A stretch of DNA of 39,843 nucleotides from Chloroflexota bacterium (GTDB lineage: Bacteria > Chloroflexota > Dehalococcoidia > Lucifugimonadales > GCA-2722455): contig PBMB01000009.1 of NCBI GenBank assembly GCA_002722455.1, forward strand, positions 4,676 to 44,518, read 5' to 3'. The position numbers and the translations under genes are program-made. Of this stretch, positions 31,726 through 39,843 are shown one piece after another (the stretch's first letter is position 1; each line of letters opens with the position of its first letter). The notes under the pieces are model-generated. The model saw nothing but the letters and a program-made list of their open reading frames with translations. It had not been told where the DNA came from and did no database searches.

Positions 31726-32771
31726 AACCATACTTAACCTGTAAAAACATTTCAAAGACATTTAATGGCTCCCCAGCTGTAGAATCAGTTTCTATAGATT
31801 TATTACCTGGTGAAATAATGTCTATATTAGGCCCAAGTGGCTGCGGAAAAACAACACTATTAAGGCTAATTGCTGGATTTGAAACACTTGATGAAGGAGA
31901 AATAAAAATTGAAAATAATATAATTTCTTCTAATCAAACACATCTACCTCCAGAAAAACGTAATATTGGTATGGTTTTTCAAGATTATTCCTTATTCCCA
32001 CATATGAATGTTGAACAAAATATTACTTTTGGATTACAAAATTATAATCAAGATGAAAAAGAATTTCGATTACAAGAAATTTTAAAATTAATACAGTTAG
32101 TCGGATTTGAAAAAAAATTACCTGCTGAACTTTCTGGGGGTCAACAACAAAGAATTGCCTTAGGCAGAACTTTAGCCCCGAAGCCATCACTTATCCTTCT
32201 AGATGAACCTTTTAGTAATCTAGATGCAGTAACTCGAAAAGAAGTAATGTCAGATATAAATCAAATAATTTTGGAAAGTAAAACGGCATCGATCTTAGTA
32301 ACACATGATAGAGATGAAGCTTTTTCAATAGCTAATAAATTAGTAGTAATGATCAATGGGAAAATTTTTCAAATGGATAACCCCGGTAATATATACAATT
32401 TACCAAATAATATAGAAGTAGCAAAACTGGTTGCAGATTGTAATTTTATAAAAGGTAGCATACAAAATAAGGATGTAGTTACTGACATAGGCTCGTTTAG
32501 GTATGAATCTACAGATAAACAAATATCAGATAAACAAATCGTTAATACTTTAATAAGACCTGATGACTTTATTACCACATATGATCCCAACGGTTCATTT
32601 AAGATAACTGCGAGAGAATTTCATGGTCCATATTCTATAAGCACCGTACTATCATATCAATATGGATTTTCTTTAAAATTTCGTGATCAGCAAAATGTAT
32701 CATTTCCAATTGGAACAAATGTAAATTTAATTAAAACAAATAATAGGAAACTTGTAGTATTTCCAAAATAA
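31722..32771 (+). CDS. Iron(III) ABC transporter ATP-binding protein (FbpC type)
   Basis: This subunit powers the importer. The 349 residues contain Walker A GPSGCGKTT (about 37-45), the Q-loop VFQDYSLFPHM, the signature LSGGQQQR, Walker B LILLDEPF and the switch His in LVTHDRDEA. A C-terminal regulatory (TOBE-like) region follows (about 240-349). This is the domain order of the FbpC/PotA group. It overlaps the permease by 4 nt. The DtxR-type regulator gene follows after 65 bp. Confidence 0.94.
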   Translation: MKPYLTCKNISKTFNGSPAVESVSIDLLPGEIMSILGPSGCGKTTLLRLIAGFETLDEGEIKIENNIISSNQTHLPPEKRNIGMVFQDYSLFPHMNVEQNITFGLQNYNQDEKEFRLQEILKLIQLVGFEKKLPAELSGGQQQRIALGRTLAPKPSLILLDEPFSNLDAVTRKEVMSDINQIILESKTASILVTHDRDEAFSIANKLVVMINGKIFQMDNPGNIYNLPNNIEVAKLVADCNFIKGSIQNKDVVTDIGSFRYESTDKQISDKQIVNTLIRPDDFITTYDPNGSFKITAREFHGPYSISTVLSYQYGFSLKFRDQQNVSFPIGTNVNLIKTNNRKLVVFPK

Positions 32772-32782
32772 ATGCACATGAT

Positions 32783-32811
32783 TTGACGTGAAAATACATG
32801 CATGTTAACCT
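32783..32811 (+). promoter_or_regulatory. Possible own promoter/operator of the DtxR-type gene
   Basis: TTGACG (32783-32788), 17 bp, TAACCT (32806-32811; weak). The spacer contains the 10-bp palindrome ACATGCATGT (32796-32805). The 65-bp gap could equally be read through from the ATPase gene. Confidence 0.3.
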
Positions 32812-32836
32812 CAAATATTAAAATTGGAGTAAGAAA

Positions 32837-33562
32837 GTGACTACTAGTAAAAATAATACATCAACTACAAATATGTCTGTTCGTCTTTCAATGGCGATGG
32901 AAAATTATTTGCTCTCAATATTTCGTCTTCAAGAAGAAGGTCTTCCTGTAACAATCTCGTTACTTGCAGAACATTTAAAAACAATCCCTGAAGCAGAAGG
33001 ATTAGGCACCTCTTTACCGTCTGTAGGCTCAATGGTTAAACGTATGGAACGTGAAGGATTTGTAAAAATTGATGTAAAAAATAAAAAAGTAGTTTTTACA
33101 ACTGCAGGCTTTACTAATGCTGAAACAATTGTTAGAAGACATAGACTAGCTGAAAGATTAGTCGTTGACCTATTTGGCGTAGAATTATATAGAGCTCACA
33201 ATGAAGCTCATTTATTAGAACATGCAATTTCTCCATATCTTGAAACAAAAATATTAGCTAAACTCGGCAATCCTTCAATTTCTCCTTACGGATATCCTAT
33301 TCCTGGAAGTGGATATGTCATTAATAAACAAGCATTAAAATTAAGCAAATCACCAATAAATGCAAATTTTATAGTAGATAGAATCCCAGTAGACGATCAA
33401 TCTCTTCTAAAATATTTAGTTGAAAATAACGTAACTCCTGGGCAAACAGGTTCGATATCTGAAATTAATGAATCAGCTGGTACTATAAGTATTAATTGTT
33501 CAGGATCTGAAGCAGTATTTAGTTTATCTGTCGGTGACTTAATTTGGGTAATACCTAATTAA
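32837..33562 (+). CDS. DtxR/MntR-family metal-dependent regulator with atypical ligands
   Basis: These repressors bind DNA when loaded with Fe2+ or Mn2+. The start is GTG after GGAG; 241 residues. A winged helix-turn-helix (about 15-90), a dimerisation/metal domain (95-160) and a C-terminal FeoA/SH3-like domain (about 165-240) give the long DtxR/IdeR layout. RHRLAER (H102, E106) and AHNEAHLLEH (H121, E123, E128, H129) align with metal sites. Where DtxR has M10 and C102 (MntR: Asp and Glu), this protein has N23 and H125. About seven extra residues (around 50-58) lie before the recognition helix. Placed after the iron-importer genes, it most likely controls them. Confidence 0.9.
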   Translation: MTTSKNNTSTTNMSVRLSMAMENYLLSIFRLQEEGLPVTISLLAEHLKTIPEAEGLGTSLPSVGSMVKRMEREGFVKIDVKNKKVVFTTAGFTNAETIVRRHRLAERLVVDLFGVELYRAHNEAHLLEHAISPYLETKILAKLGNPSISPYGYPIPGSGYVINKQALKLSKSPINANFIVDRIPVDDQSLLKYLVENNVTPGQTGSISEINESAGTISINCSGSEAVFSLSVGDLIWVIPN

Positions 33563-33583
33563 AATTAAGAGTTCATTAACTTT

Positions 33584-34399
33584 ATGCCTCAAGAACTACC
33601 CTTAAAAATACACACAGATACTAAGGATCAATTAAATTCTTTGGAAGAAGTAGGGTATGCTTATATTCCCAGAGTACTTCAAACAAAAGAAATATCAGAA
33701 CTTAAAAAAGCGATCGATAAACTAAAACCTTTTCCTGAATCTAATGATATGACAAGAGATCCAGGAGATAAATTAGGTCTTGGGAAAAACAGTATACATA
33801 TCAAAAGTGCCTTTAATCAGGATATATCTTTGTTTAATTGTCTAGATAAGCCAGGAGTTATCGAATTAGCAGAATCTGCTCTTGGGCAGGATTGTCATAT
33901 TATTGGTTTAACAGCATGGAGAACTGGACCAGGAAGACCAGATCAAAATCTACATGCTGATTGGTGCCCAGTACCATTGCCTGAAGATATTGCCTCTGAC
34001 CCTAGGGTCAAAATACCAATTTTCATTATAACTGCTCACTTTTACCTTACCAATATAACTGAAACTTCAGGACCAACAAAAATCATTCCTGGAAGTCATC
34101 GTGCTGGCAGAGCGCCTAATGAAAAAGATATTTCTTGGAATAATATCCCTGAACAAAGTGTAATATTAAACGCAGGTGATTGTGTAATGTTTCGTAGTGA
34201 TATATGGCACCGAGGAAGCGCAAATACTAGTACAGAAAGTCGTTACCTAGTTCAGGTTCACTATTCAAACAGATGGATAGCACAACGTATGCCACCATAC
34301 CTTAATCAATTCAAATTTAATGAAAAGTTATTGTCTAAAGCAACACCACGTCAACGAAGATTACTTGGAGATCATGAAATTGCCGGTAATTATACCTAA
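33584..34399 (+). CDS. Phytanoyl-CoA dioxygenase (PhyH)-family protein
   Basis: PhyH proteins are Fe(II)/2-oxoglutarate oxygenases that hydroxylate varied small substrates. The 271 residues carry the iron triad: H-x-D in NLHADWCP (about residues 124-126) and the distal His in SDIWHRGSAN. The 2-oxoglutarate-binding Arg follows in STESRYLVQVHYS. GPTKIIPGSHR is the usual loop. It starts 21 bp after the DtxR gene; as an iron enzyme it might share that control, but co-transcription is not proven. Substrate unknown. A weak 6-bp inverted repeat (34415-34443) lies between it and the convergent cinA. Confidence 0.87.
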   Translation: MPQELPLKIHTDTKDQLNSLEEVGYAYIPRVLQTKEISELKKAIDKLKPFPESNDMTRDPGDKLGLGKNSIHIKSAFNQDISLFNCLDKPGVIELAESALGQDCHIIGLTAWRTGPGRPDQNLHADWCPVPLPEDIASDPRVKIPIFIITAHFYLTNITETSGPTKIIPGSHRAGRAPNEKDISWNNIPEQSVILNAGDCVMFRSDIWHRGSANTSTESRYLVQVHYSNRWIAQRMPPYLNQFKFNEKLLSKATPRQRRLLGDHEIAGNYT

Positions 34400-34449
34400 A
34401 TCCATCCTAGATGATAGACTTTTATATTACAAATCATAGTCTAATTAAA

Positions 34450-35694
34450 TCATGATTTTAAAAGAAATCTTCGTAAAGTATCTAATGCATATATAGTTAG
34501 ACGTTTACGATCTGACAAACCAAATCCAGCAATATTATACTGATCTGATACAATATTTTCTCCGTCAGTAACAACAAAAAACGTAGTTCCATTGCCAAGG
34601 TTATCCACTTTATTGCTATCCTTAATTACTCCATGAACTGCTAAACTAATATCGGTACCAAAAAATTCCATCACAAATCTAGCAGCTCTTTTAGTAAAAT
34701 CCACCGGATCATTACTTTTCTCAGAAGACAATTGATGAGAAAATTGACTATTAATATCATTAGTCTGATTATTTTTACCTAAAACAACTGACCCTATGAA
34801 TGAATTAGCACTAGATATCTGTAACTCCTGTGATATCAATCCAGATGTAATATCTTCATATACTCCAATAGTCTGTCCCTTTTCTTTAAAAACATCTTGT
34901 ATTGTATCTGAAATATTTTGATCATCTGTCGCGAATACATACTCACCTAAAATTTTACGTATTTTATCTTCCACAGGATTAATAAGATTAAGTGCTTGTT
35001 CATTATTTTTTGCTTTTGCAGTAATTCGAACATCGACTTGTCCAGGATGAGCAAGAAGTCCAATTGTAGGATTTTGACTTTCCTCAATTAAAAATCCAAT
35101 TTTATCATCAACCATACTTTCACCCATACGTGAAACTTTCAAAACTCTGCTAATTATGATTTCTGATAAATTAAATTTCTTGACTAAATAAGGAAGTATT
35201 TCATTTTCAAAAAGCCATTTTAGTTCAGACGGCACTCCAGGTAATGAAATAATTACTTTTCCTTCTTCTTCTACAATAAATGATGGAGCAGTTCCATTTG
35301 GATTAAATACAGGAATTGATCCTTGAGGAATATCAGCTTGTTTCTCATTATTCGCAGACATTATTAATCCACGACTTCTAAATCTTTTTTCTATATCATT
35401 AAGTAATTCTTGATCACGAACTAATTGCCTGCCGACAACTTCTGCAACAACTTCACGAGTAATGTCATCTTTCGTAGGACCAATTCCACCACTTGTAATT
35501 ACAATATCTGAACGTTGAAATGCAGTATCTAAAGTGCTGAACATACGATGTTGGTTATCACCAACAACACTCTTATGATATAAATTAATTCCAACATCAG
35601 AAAGCTTATTTGCTATCCATGCTGAATTAGTATCTATTATCTGACCAAGTAATAATTCCGAACCAATTGCAACAATTTCGGCTTTTATGCTCAT
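34450..35694 (-). CDS. cinA: CinA-family protein with degenerate NMN-deamidase domain
   Basis: Full-length CinA joins an N-terminal MoCF-like domain (ADP-ribose pyrophosphatase / NMN-associated) to a C-terminal PncC domain (NMN deamidase). The N-terminal half is standard: AEIVAIGSELLLGQIIDTNS, VITSGGIGPTKDDITREVVAE and ISLPGVPSELKW. The C-terminal half (about 265-414) keeps the length, but the catalytic motif AESCTGG reads YEDITSG (279-285). The expected Ser is Asp281 and the Cys is Ile282. The later GADIGLAVTGIAGP region is FGTDISLAVHGVIKD, without the G-GP loop. Deamidase activity is therefore doubtful. The ATG overlaps the stop of the upstream SDR by 4 nt. Confidence 0.9.
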   Translation of the reverse strand: MSIKAEIVAIGSELLLGQIIDTNSAWIANKLSDVGINLYHKSVVGDNQHRMFSTLDTAFQRSDIVITSGGIGPTKDDITREVVAEVVGRQLVRDQELLNDIEKRFRSRGLIMSANNEKQADIPQGSIPVFNPNGTAPSFIVEEEGKVIISLPGVPSELKWLFENEILPYLVKKFNLSEIIISRVLKVSRMGESMVDDKIGFLIEESQNPTIGLLAHPGQVDVRITAKAKNNEQALNLINPVEDKIRKILGEYVFATDDQNISDTIQDVFKEKGQTIGVYEDITSGLISQELQISSANSFIGSVVLGKNNQTNDINSQFSHQLSSEKSNDPVDFTKRAARFVMEFFGTDISLAVHGVIKDSNKVDNLGNGTTFFVVTDGENIVSDQYNIAGFGLSDRKRLTIYALDTLRRFLLKS

Positions 35695-36455
35695 ATTCCG
35701 TTTGCGCCACCATCAATCATTAAGGGAGTCCCTGTTACAAAAGAAGATTCATCTGATGCTAAAAATAATGCTCCATAAGCAATCTCAATAGGTTTGCCCA
35801 TACGTTTAAGCATACTTTCTTCAGAAGATGCTCTTTCGAATTCTTCGACCGATACGTTACTAAAAATCCTGTGACGCTCAGATGCCGGAGTTTTGATAGC
35901 CCCAGGACATACACAATTCACTCTGATGTTAAGCTCTGCCAAATCCAAAGCTAAACATCTGACCATCTGTAATAATGCACCTTTAGAAGTATTGTAAGCT
36001 ACAAATGCAGGCTGTGCTTTAAAACTGCTAATAGATGCTGTCGCGATAATAGATCCACCGCCACGTTTTGTCATCTCAGGAATACAATATTTTGTGAAAT
36101 TAGCTAAACCTAGAACATTTACACCAAAAATTTTTGTCCAATCAGCTTGAGTTAGATCTTCAACCTTACCAAAAGTAAATTGTGCTGCATTACTAACTAA
36201 AACATCAACACCTGAATATTTATTAACAACTTCTTTAACTACTATTTCAACATCATTTTCACTCGAAACATCTGCTTGAATAAAAAAGCTGTCTCCTTTT
36301 TCATGATTAATACATTCAACTGTATTCTTTCCTCCAACAGAATCTATATCTACTACAGCAACTTTGGCCCCTTCTTTAGCAAATAATTCACATATTGCTT
36401 TTCCTATTCCTGACGCACCTCCGGTTACAATAGCTACTTTATCTTTAAGACGCAT
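35691..36455 (-). CDS. SDR-family oxidoreductase (classical)
   Basis: NAD(P)-dependent dehydrogenase of unknown substrate. From ATG 36455 (AAAGGTG upstream; a frame start six codons earlier lacks a site) it has 254 residues. The cofactor motif is standard, VTGGASGIGKA, with VVDID suggesting NAD(H). The NNAG motif is SNAA. Catalytic Ser is in TASISS and the Tyr-Lys pair in YNTSK; the end is GTPLMIDGGANG. It lies 61 bp after the rhamnose-mutarotase-like gene and is coupled to cinA by a 4-nt overlap. The L-rhamnose-type context hints at a sugar or sugar-acid substrate, which is inference. Confidence 0.9.
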   Translation of the reverse strand: MRLKDKVAIVTGGASGIGKAICELFAKEGAKVAVVDIDSVGGKNTVECINHEKGDSFFIQADVSSENDVEIVVKEVVNKYSGVDVLVSNAAQFTFGKVEDLTQADWTKIFGVNVLGLANFTKYCIPEMTKRGGGSIIATASISSFKAQPAFVAYNTSKGALLQMVRCLALDLAELNIRVNCVCPGAIKTPASERHRIFSNVSVEEFERASSEESMLKRMGKPIEIAYGALFLASDESSFVTGTPLMIDGGANGI

Positions 36456-36516
36456 TTTTACACCTTTTATCAAGCATCAGTTCTTTTCTACTACGAATCT
36501 AATTGAATATTTTGCA

Positions 36517-36837
36517 TCATTTTACATAAAAAACTTCATCTAATTCAACAATCACTTCATCAGGTTGAGATCCATCTGGAGCTTCAAAAAAAGGACCCAT
36601 ATCAGTCTGCCACTTAGTATTGATCTCTTCCAATGACATTTTAGAATTAGCTTCTTCTAAAGAAACAGGAGTTTCAAAATATCCAAATAATAAACCATCT
36701 TTACTCAGAAACAAAGAATAATTCCACCACCCATTTCTATTTAACGCTGATAACATCTCAGGCCAAACATTCTCATGACGCCTTTTATATTCTGGAATCA
36801 TTTCTTTCTTAACTTTTAACAGAAATCCAACTCTCAT
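36517..36837 (-). CDS. rhaM: L-rhamnose mutarotase family protein
   Basis: RhaM interconverts alpha and beta anomers of L-rhamnose and related sugars. The 106 residues match the family length and pattern: MRVGFLLKVKKEMIPEYKRRHENVWPEML carries (in part) Y17 and H21, the catalytic pair by alignment with E. coli RhaM. NGWWNYSLFLSKDGLLFGYFE and TKWQTDMGPFFE supply the other conserved aromatic positions. No other rhamnose genes (kinase, isomerase, aldolase) are in the window, so it may serve another sugar. First gene of a likely rhaM-SDR-cinA run. Confidence 0.87.
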   Translation of the reverse strand: MRVGFLLKVKKEMIPEYKRRHENVWPEMLSALNRNGWWNYSLFLSKDGLLFGYFETPVSLEEANSKMSLEEINTKWQTDMGPFFEAPDGSQPDEVIVELDEVFYVK

Positions 36838-36905
36838 TAGTAATCACTCCCAAAAATATTAAGTAATATTTACATATATGAGTTTCTCTAATCAAATAGA
36901 TTACA

Positions 36906-36925
36906 TGTTCAATTAAATTTGAACA
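36906..36925. promoter_or_regulatory. Inverted repeat between the phosphate transporter and rhaM-like genes
   Basis: TGTTCAA, 6-nt loop, TTGAACA. It lies 70 nt beyond the PiT stop and 68 nt before the rhaM-like ATG, in the 158-bp gap. It could end the phosphate-transport transcript or be an operator for the rhaM-SDR-cinA run. No T run follows on either strand. Confidence 0.4.
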
Positions 36926-36995
36926 AGATTAATTTAGATTTGTATGACAACCTAAAAATTTTTATAAACTGGAAAAACTATTAGTACTTTATTCT

Positions 36996-37988
36996 TTAGA
37001 AGATTATTCCAAGTATCTTTGCTAAAATCCATCCTAATACAGCACAGATAGGGTAGGTTATTACCCAAGCTCCCAGGATTCCTTTTATAACATTCCATCG
37101 GACCGCAAGAATCCCATGGGTAACTCCAACACCCATAATCGCACTACTAGAAGTATGGGTTGTACTAACAGGTAATCCGATTTGTGAAGCAGCTTCAATT
37201 ACACCAGCAGCTGCAGTGTTTGCTATAAATCCACTGGCTGGATTTAGCTTAGTTACTCTTGATCCCAGTGTATTTATCACCCTCCATCCACCTAAAGCTG
37301 TTCCTACTCCAATTGCTAGTCCACAAGATATCTGCATCCATGGTAGTACAATTACATCCTGAGAAGAATACACAGCCCAACCAAGAGCCATTATACCTAT
37401 TGCATTTTGAGCATCGTTCTTACCATGACTATAAGAAAGGAAAGCTGCTGATAGTATTTGAAGTTTGCTGAATAATTTATTCGCATTAGAAAGATTCCAA
37501 TTCCGAAACAGCCAATATAATATTAACATTAATACAAAAGCTGCTGTAAATCCTAATATGGGAGAAAATCCCAATGCCAATATTACCTTAATTACTACAG
37601 TATCATTAATTCTAGAAAATCCAGCCGTTGCTATGCCAGCACCCATAACTCCAGCTACTAAAGAGTGACTTACACTAACAGGGAAACCAAATCGTGTAGC
37701 AAAAACAACCCAAACTACTGCAGCCAGAATAGCTGCAATTACTGCAGCCTGAGTCATGTAATTAGGATCTACTATTCCTTTACCTATAGTTTTGGCAACT
37801 GCTGTTCCTGTAACTGCTCCTACTAAGTTCATACTACCACCTAAAATCACGGCAGCAGCTGGAGAAAGAACGCGTGTTCCTACAACAGTAGCCAACGCGT
37901 TAGCAGCATCATTGAGTCCATTAGCAAATGCATAACTAAGAGCTAAACCAACAGCAACAAAAAACAGTATCGTATCAATATTATCCAT
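36996..37988 (-). CDS. PiT-family inorganic phosphate transporter
   Basis: PiT carriers import phosphate (as metal phosphate) with H+ or Na+. The 330-residue, ten-helix protein has the two inverted PiT signatures: ANGLNDAANALATVVGTRVL (about residues 23-42) and YSHGKNDAQNAIG (about 183-195). FPVSVSHSLVAGVMGAG and LPVSTTHTSSSAIMGVG are the paired substrate loops. The length fits the short bacterial form, which lacks the large central loop of PitA. It overlaps the upstream DUF47 gene by 8 nt, a common and functionally linked pair. Confidence 0.95.
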   Translation of the reverse strand: MDNIDTILFFVAVGLALSYAFANGLNDAANALATVVGTRVLSPAAAVILGGSMNLVGAVTGTAVAKTIGKGIVDPNYMTQAAVIAAILAAVVWVVFATRFGFPVSVSHSLVAGVMGAGIATAGFSRINDTVVIKVILALGFSPILGFTAAFVLMLILYWLFRNWNLSNANKLFSKLQILSAAFLSYSHGKNDAQNAIGIMALGWAVYSSQDVIVLPWMQISCGLAIGVGTALGGWRVINTLGSRVTKLNPASGFIANTAAAGVIEAASQIGLPVSTTHTSSSAIMGVGVTHGILAVRWNVIKGILGAWVITYPICAVLGWILAKILGIIF

Positions 37989-38607
37989 GCTTTATCACTA
38001 TACCTTCGAGTATTACAGCAATTTCCTCACATCTATCCGTAGCCCCCTCTAGTTGAGCATAAACCTCTTTCCACTTTATGATATCGATCGGCTGATACGA
38101 CTTAAAGAGATCTGCAGTAGCTTGGCTAGTAATACGATCTGCTTCATCTTCTAGATTATTCAATCTTTCTTTTAAGGGAAGAAGTTCAACAAACTTCTTA
38201 GAACCTCCTTGTAACAATTTCATAGATTGATCAATAGCATCTGCACAAAATGTTATTATAAGAGAGAGGTGCTTGGCATTGGCAGTAGGCTTCTCAATAC
38301 TATACTCAATCATATAGCGAGCTGCCTCTTCAATAGAATCTACTACATCATCAAGTCTATCAGCAAGTATAGCTAGATCTTCTCTATCTATAGGTGTGAT
38401 AAATGCATTATGAAGTTCAGTCATAATACGGTAAATAATCTGATCACCATTTGTTTCTATTTCTTTAATTACAGATACCTTTTGTTCTACATTTTCATAG
38501 TTTTCCATAAGATCTAATAGTTTTGCTGCAGCTTCTTTTAGATTAGCTGAACTTTCCTGTAATAAATCAAAGAAAATAGTCTGTTTTGGGAGCAAAGAAA
38601 AACGCAT
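37981..38607 (-). CDS. DUF47 (PhoU-like, Pit accessory) protein
   Basis: DUF47 proteins are all-helical PhoU relatives usually encoded with PiT carriers and thought to regulate them. The 208 residues are helical and charged throughout. Family landmarks are FFDLLQESSANLKEAAAKL, EIETNGDQIIYRIMTELH, then FITPIDREDLAILADRLDDVVDSIEEAA (in part), with the conserved acidic D-x-x-D-x-x-D/E pattern of PhoU metal sites. A GGAGG site precedes the ATG. It overlaps the PiT start by 8 nt, so the two proteins are made together. Confidence 0.92.
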   Translation of the reverse strand: MRFSLLPKQTIFFDLLQESSANLKEAAAKLLDLMENYENVEQKVSVIKEIETNGDQIIYRIMTELHNAFITPIDREDLAILADRLDDVVDSIEEAARYMIEYSIEKPTANAKHLSLIITFCADAIDQSMKLLQGGSKKFVELLPLKERLNNLEDEADRITSQATADLFKSYQPIDIIKWKEVYAQLEGATDRCEEIAVILEGIVIKHG

Positions 38608-38656
38608 TTAATCCTCCAAATAAAATTAATGATAAAACTAAATATGATAAAAAAAA

Positions 38657-39571
38657 CTACATAGTCACAACCCCCTTGGACTTAGAAGAATAATAAAAAG
38701 CCTGCTCACGACACATCTTAGAACAAAACCTTTGGTCTCTACGCTTCTTAATAAAAAAACGACCATATTTACAAAATGTATTCTCACATAACGCTTGTTT
38801 TTCAGCACCACCAAGAATAGCCAAGGTAAAATGCAAATAAATCGCACCTAATAATGTTTCAGGATATAAACGGATATTTTGATGTGGATGTAAATCGATA
38901 CCAACATGTACATACTTAGTAAGGACAGCTGCAACTTGTTCTTTAAGTACGAAAAGAGCAGGAAAATAAAAAGACCCCGGAGAAATTGATTCTGCAGGGC
39001 CAAAATTTTCTTTTAATGTATGAGTATCAAAAGATGTTGAAAAATCAAGGGATGTACCATAAGCATCAGTAAATTGATACTTATAATGTATCTTACGATA
39101 ATCTCTAGACCAAGAAATCCTCTTTTCAATATCGACATCATCTGAATCAGGGACAGAGTTAGCGCCTTGAGGATATTTATCAATAAATTTCCACAATTGC
39201 ATCCAAGAACTAAACAAAATTAAATGATAACGCCAATAATAAAGAGACTCACCAACATAATTAGATGATGTAGACCACTGATCAATCAAAGGATAGGGAG
39301 CATGCAAAAACCCCCATTGAGACATAAAATTTATAATATTAGATACAGTAGGATTAAAAGATAATTGATAAAAGTCAATCGGAATATTTTTATAGGACAT
39401 TGGATCATATTGTTTGAACTGAGTATCAGATTTTTTATTAGTAACTTGGACCAACCAAGGAGGGCGAACATTATCAGATAATTCGGTAGTAAACCATGGT
39501 GCCAGTACCAATTTATCATCAGATTGATACCCAGAATTGTTAACTTCTAAAGACGAAGATTGTTTATTCAT
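38657..39571 (-). CDS. CGNR-type zinc-finger protein of unknown function
   Basis: The 304 residues end in a zinc-binding motif C262-x4-C267-x15-C283-x3-C287 (core RRDQRFCSKMCRE), close to the CGNR / stress-related zinc finger. The first 255 residues show no domain I know. They are rich in aromatic residues (many Trp, Tyr and Phe) and look globular and soluble, with no signal peptide or membrane helix. CGNR proteins usually combine an N-terminal ABATE-like domain with this finger and are suspected DNA-binding regulators; the N-terminal part here is longer than usual. It ends 49 bp before the DUF47 gene. Function unassigned. Confidence 0.7.
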   Translation of the reverse strand: MNKQSSSLEVNNSGYQSDDKLVLAPWFTTELSDNVRPPWLVQVTNKKSDTQFKQYDPMSYKNIPIDFYQLSFNPTVSNIINFMSQWGFLHAPYPLIDQWSTSSNYVGESLYYWRYHLILFSSWMQLWKFIDKYPQGANSVPDSDDVDIEKRISWSRDYRKIHYKYQFTDAYGTSLDFSTSFDTHTLKENFGPAESISPGSFYFPALFVLKEQVAAVLTKYVHVGIDLHPHQNIRLYPETLLGAIYLHFTLAILGGAEKQALCENTFCKYGRFFIKKRRDQRFCSKMCREQAFYYSSKSKGVVTM

Positions 39572-39843
39572 TAATTAAGAATAATAAAAATATTTATTTA
39601 ATAATATTTATTGGATAATACAAACATAAATCGTAATATGTCAAGCGAATATCGTAATTAAAAAGAATTTATATTCAAAATTAATGATTCATGCAAATGA
39701 ATTCAGTATTTATAGTGTATTTTTCACTATATTATTCATTGCTTTATACTTATATAAAAACAATATAGGAATATACAATAGTCATAATTATAAAATATTT
39801 TTAGTGTATTTATATGATAATTATAGGAAATAAAAGTAAAAAA
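39572..39843. other. AT-rich gene-free stretch at the right edge
   Basis: 272 bases, very AT-rich, with no reading frame, RNA gene or strong hairpin that I can see. It should include the promoter of the leftward CGNR-type gene, but many TATA-like hexamers make any choice arbitrary. Confidence 0.6.

Noticed and set aside
34415-34443. Terminator between the PhyH and cinA genes
   Set aside because: Only a 6-bp stem with a 17-nt loop and no T run; too weak to call.

Overview
The window reads as an AT-rich (roughly one third G+C by eye) chromosomal segment of a free-living aerobic bacterium. The gene set fits a marine Chloroflexota of the SAR202 / Dehalococcoidia-related type: a caa3-type oxidase cluster with a cytochrome-c-tailed subunit II, several SDR dehydrogenases, a PIG-L-type hydrolase, a PhyH dioxygenase, a rhamnose-mutarotase-like protein, a GYD protein and sialidase/GH32-43-like beta-propellers. 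The taxon is an inference from gene content and composition, not from a marker-gene tree.

Left part (1-10560), mostly housekeeping. The 5' part of purF runs off the left edge on the minus strand. It is divergent from a plus-strand run of rny (RNase Y), a PHP phosphoesterase, plsY and a zinc-finger membrane protein. An Lrp/AsnC regulator follows, with a dyad inside its own promoter. Then come aspS, a thrS lacking the TGS domain, and infC-rpmI-rplT. infC seems to start at AUC, about 25 codons upstream of the first GTG.

Middle left (10567-18100), all minus strand: a complete terminal-oxidase block. In transcription order it is ctaA (heme A synthase), ctaB (heme O synthase), coxII with a fused cytochrome c, coxI, coxIII, coxIV, ctaG, a two-helix small membrane protein and a SCO-type copper chaperone. 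These genes make heme A, deliver copper and build one caa3 oxidase. Subunit II appears to begin at a non-AUG codon that restores a lipoprotein signal peptide.

Centre (18300-21500): tRNA-Lys(CTT), a 22-bp tandem repeat and a markedly GC-richer sialidase-like gene at the distal end of an SDR / PIG-L / sialidase run. The sialidase gene looks like a recent single-gene transfer. The PIG-L protein lacks the usual catalytic Asp and may not be a deacetylase.

Centre right (21600-28620): an orphan membrane protein, a CPPED1-like phosphoesterase, a GYD protein, pabB, a GH32/43-like propeller, fhs (formate-THF ligase) and a DUF454 protein. pabB and fhs both serve folate/one-carbon metabolism.

Right (28690-33562): a ferric-iron ABC importer (a lipoprotein binding protein on an Ala-rich coiled-coil stalk, a fused double permease and an ATPase), followed by a DtxR-type regulator. 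A palindrome overlaps the -10 of the importer promoter, and a perfect 21-bp hairpin separates the binding-protein gene from the permease. The regulator has unusual metal-ligand positions, so this is a coherent but non-standard metal-uptake regulon.

Far right (33584-39843): a PhyH dioxygenase; rhaM-like / SDR / cinA on the minus strand; a PiT phosphate transporter with its DUF47 partner; a CGNR-type zinc-finger protein; and 272 bases of AT-rich sequence with no gene I can see. No prophage, insertion sequence, CRISPR array or rRNA was recognised. No gene-free stretch exceeds about 300 bases.
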